Of a stretch of DNA of 13,723 bases, positions 13,696 to 13,723 are shown piece after piece. A model generated the notes under the pieces. That model was not told the DNA's origin and did no database searches. It worked only from the letters and a program-made list of their open reading frames with translations. How positions within the stretch are numbered: the stretch's first letter is position 1; every line of letters begins with the position of its first letter. This stretch comes from Clostridiaceae bacterium (GTDB lineage Bacteria > Bacillota > Clostridia > UBA1212 > DUPL01), in the NCBI GenBank assembly GCA_012522035.1, contig JAAYLF010000152.1:1-13723 (forward strand). The letters run 5' to 3'. A program made the position numbers and the translations under genes.

Positions 13696-13723
13696 GTTTG
13701 CACCTTGAAAATTTAACACAAAC

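Overview
The window looks like chromosome from a low-GC, anaerobic Gram-positive bacterium of the class Clostridia. The evidence is AT-rich intergenic DNA, strong AGGAGG-type ribosome binding sites, frequent GTG/TTG starts, sigma-A promoters, U-tract terminators and clostridial-looking proteins. A cellulolytic Acetivibrio/Hungateiclostridium-type relative is a guess from overall flavour, not a proven assignment. I see no tRNA, rRNA, CRISPR array, transposase or phage gene.

Left part (1-2808): a repeat-rich intergenic stretch, then a ribulokinase gene (araB type) followed one base later by a NagD/AraL-type HAD sugar phosphatase, closed by a clear intrinsic terminator. Middle part (2810-4625): a small protein resembling CpsB/YwqE PHP-type tyrosine phosphatases but lacking the metal ligands, converging with and overlapping a long-form ribose-phosphate pyrophosphokinase (prs) gene on the minus strand. 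A divergent promoter region (4626-4859) separates prs from the rest.

Right part (4860-12665): a WbsX/GH99-like protein, then a tightly packed operon: OYE-type flavin/Fe-S reductase, SDR oxidoreductase, fumarate-reductase-type FAD protein, D-2-hydroxyacid dehydrogenase and xylose-isomerase-like TIM barrel. A convergent AraC-family regulator closes the group. The operon looks like a redox pathway for an unidentified, probably plant- or sugar-derived compound. Its promoter has a weak -35 and an imperfect direct repeat in exact 21-bp register overlapping that -35, the classical layout for an AraC-type activator. The window ends with a minus-strand endonuclease/exonuclease/phosphatase-family gene behind a consensus promoter.

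The most unusual feature is that four of the twelve genes (ribulokinase, HAD phosphatase, prs, AraC regulator) are broken by in-frame stop codons, five in total, with the reading frame and conserved sequence continuing on both sides and no frameshift in any of them. This could be very recent decay, a sequence artefact or readthrough. The sequence alone cannot decide.
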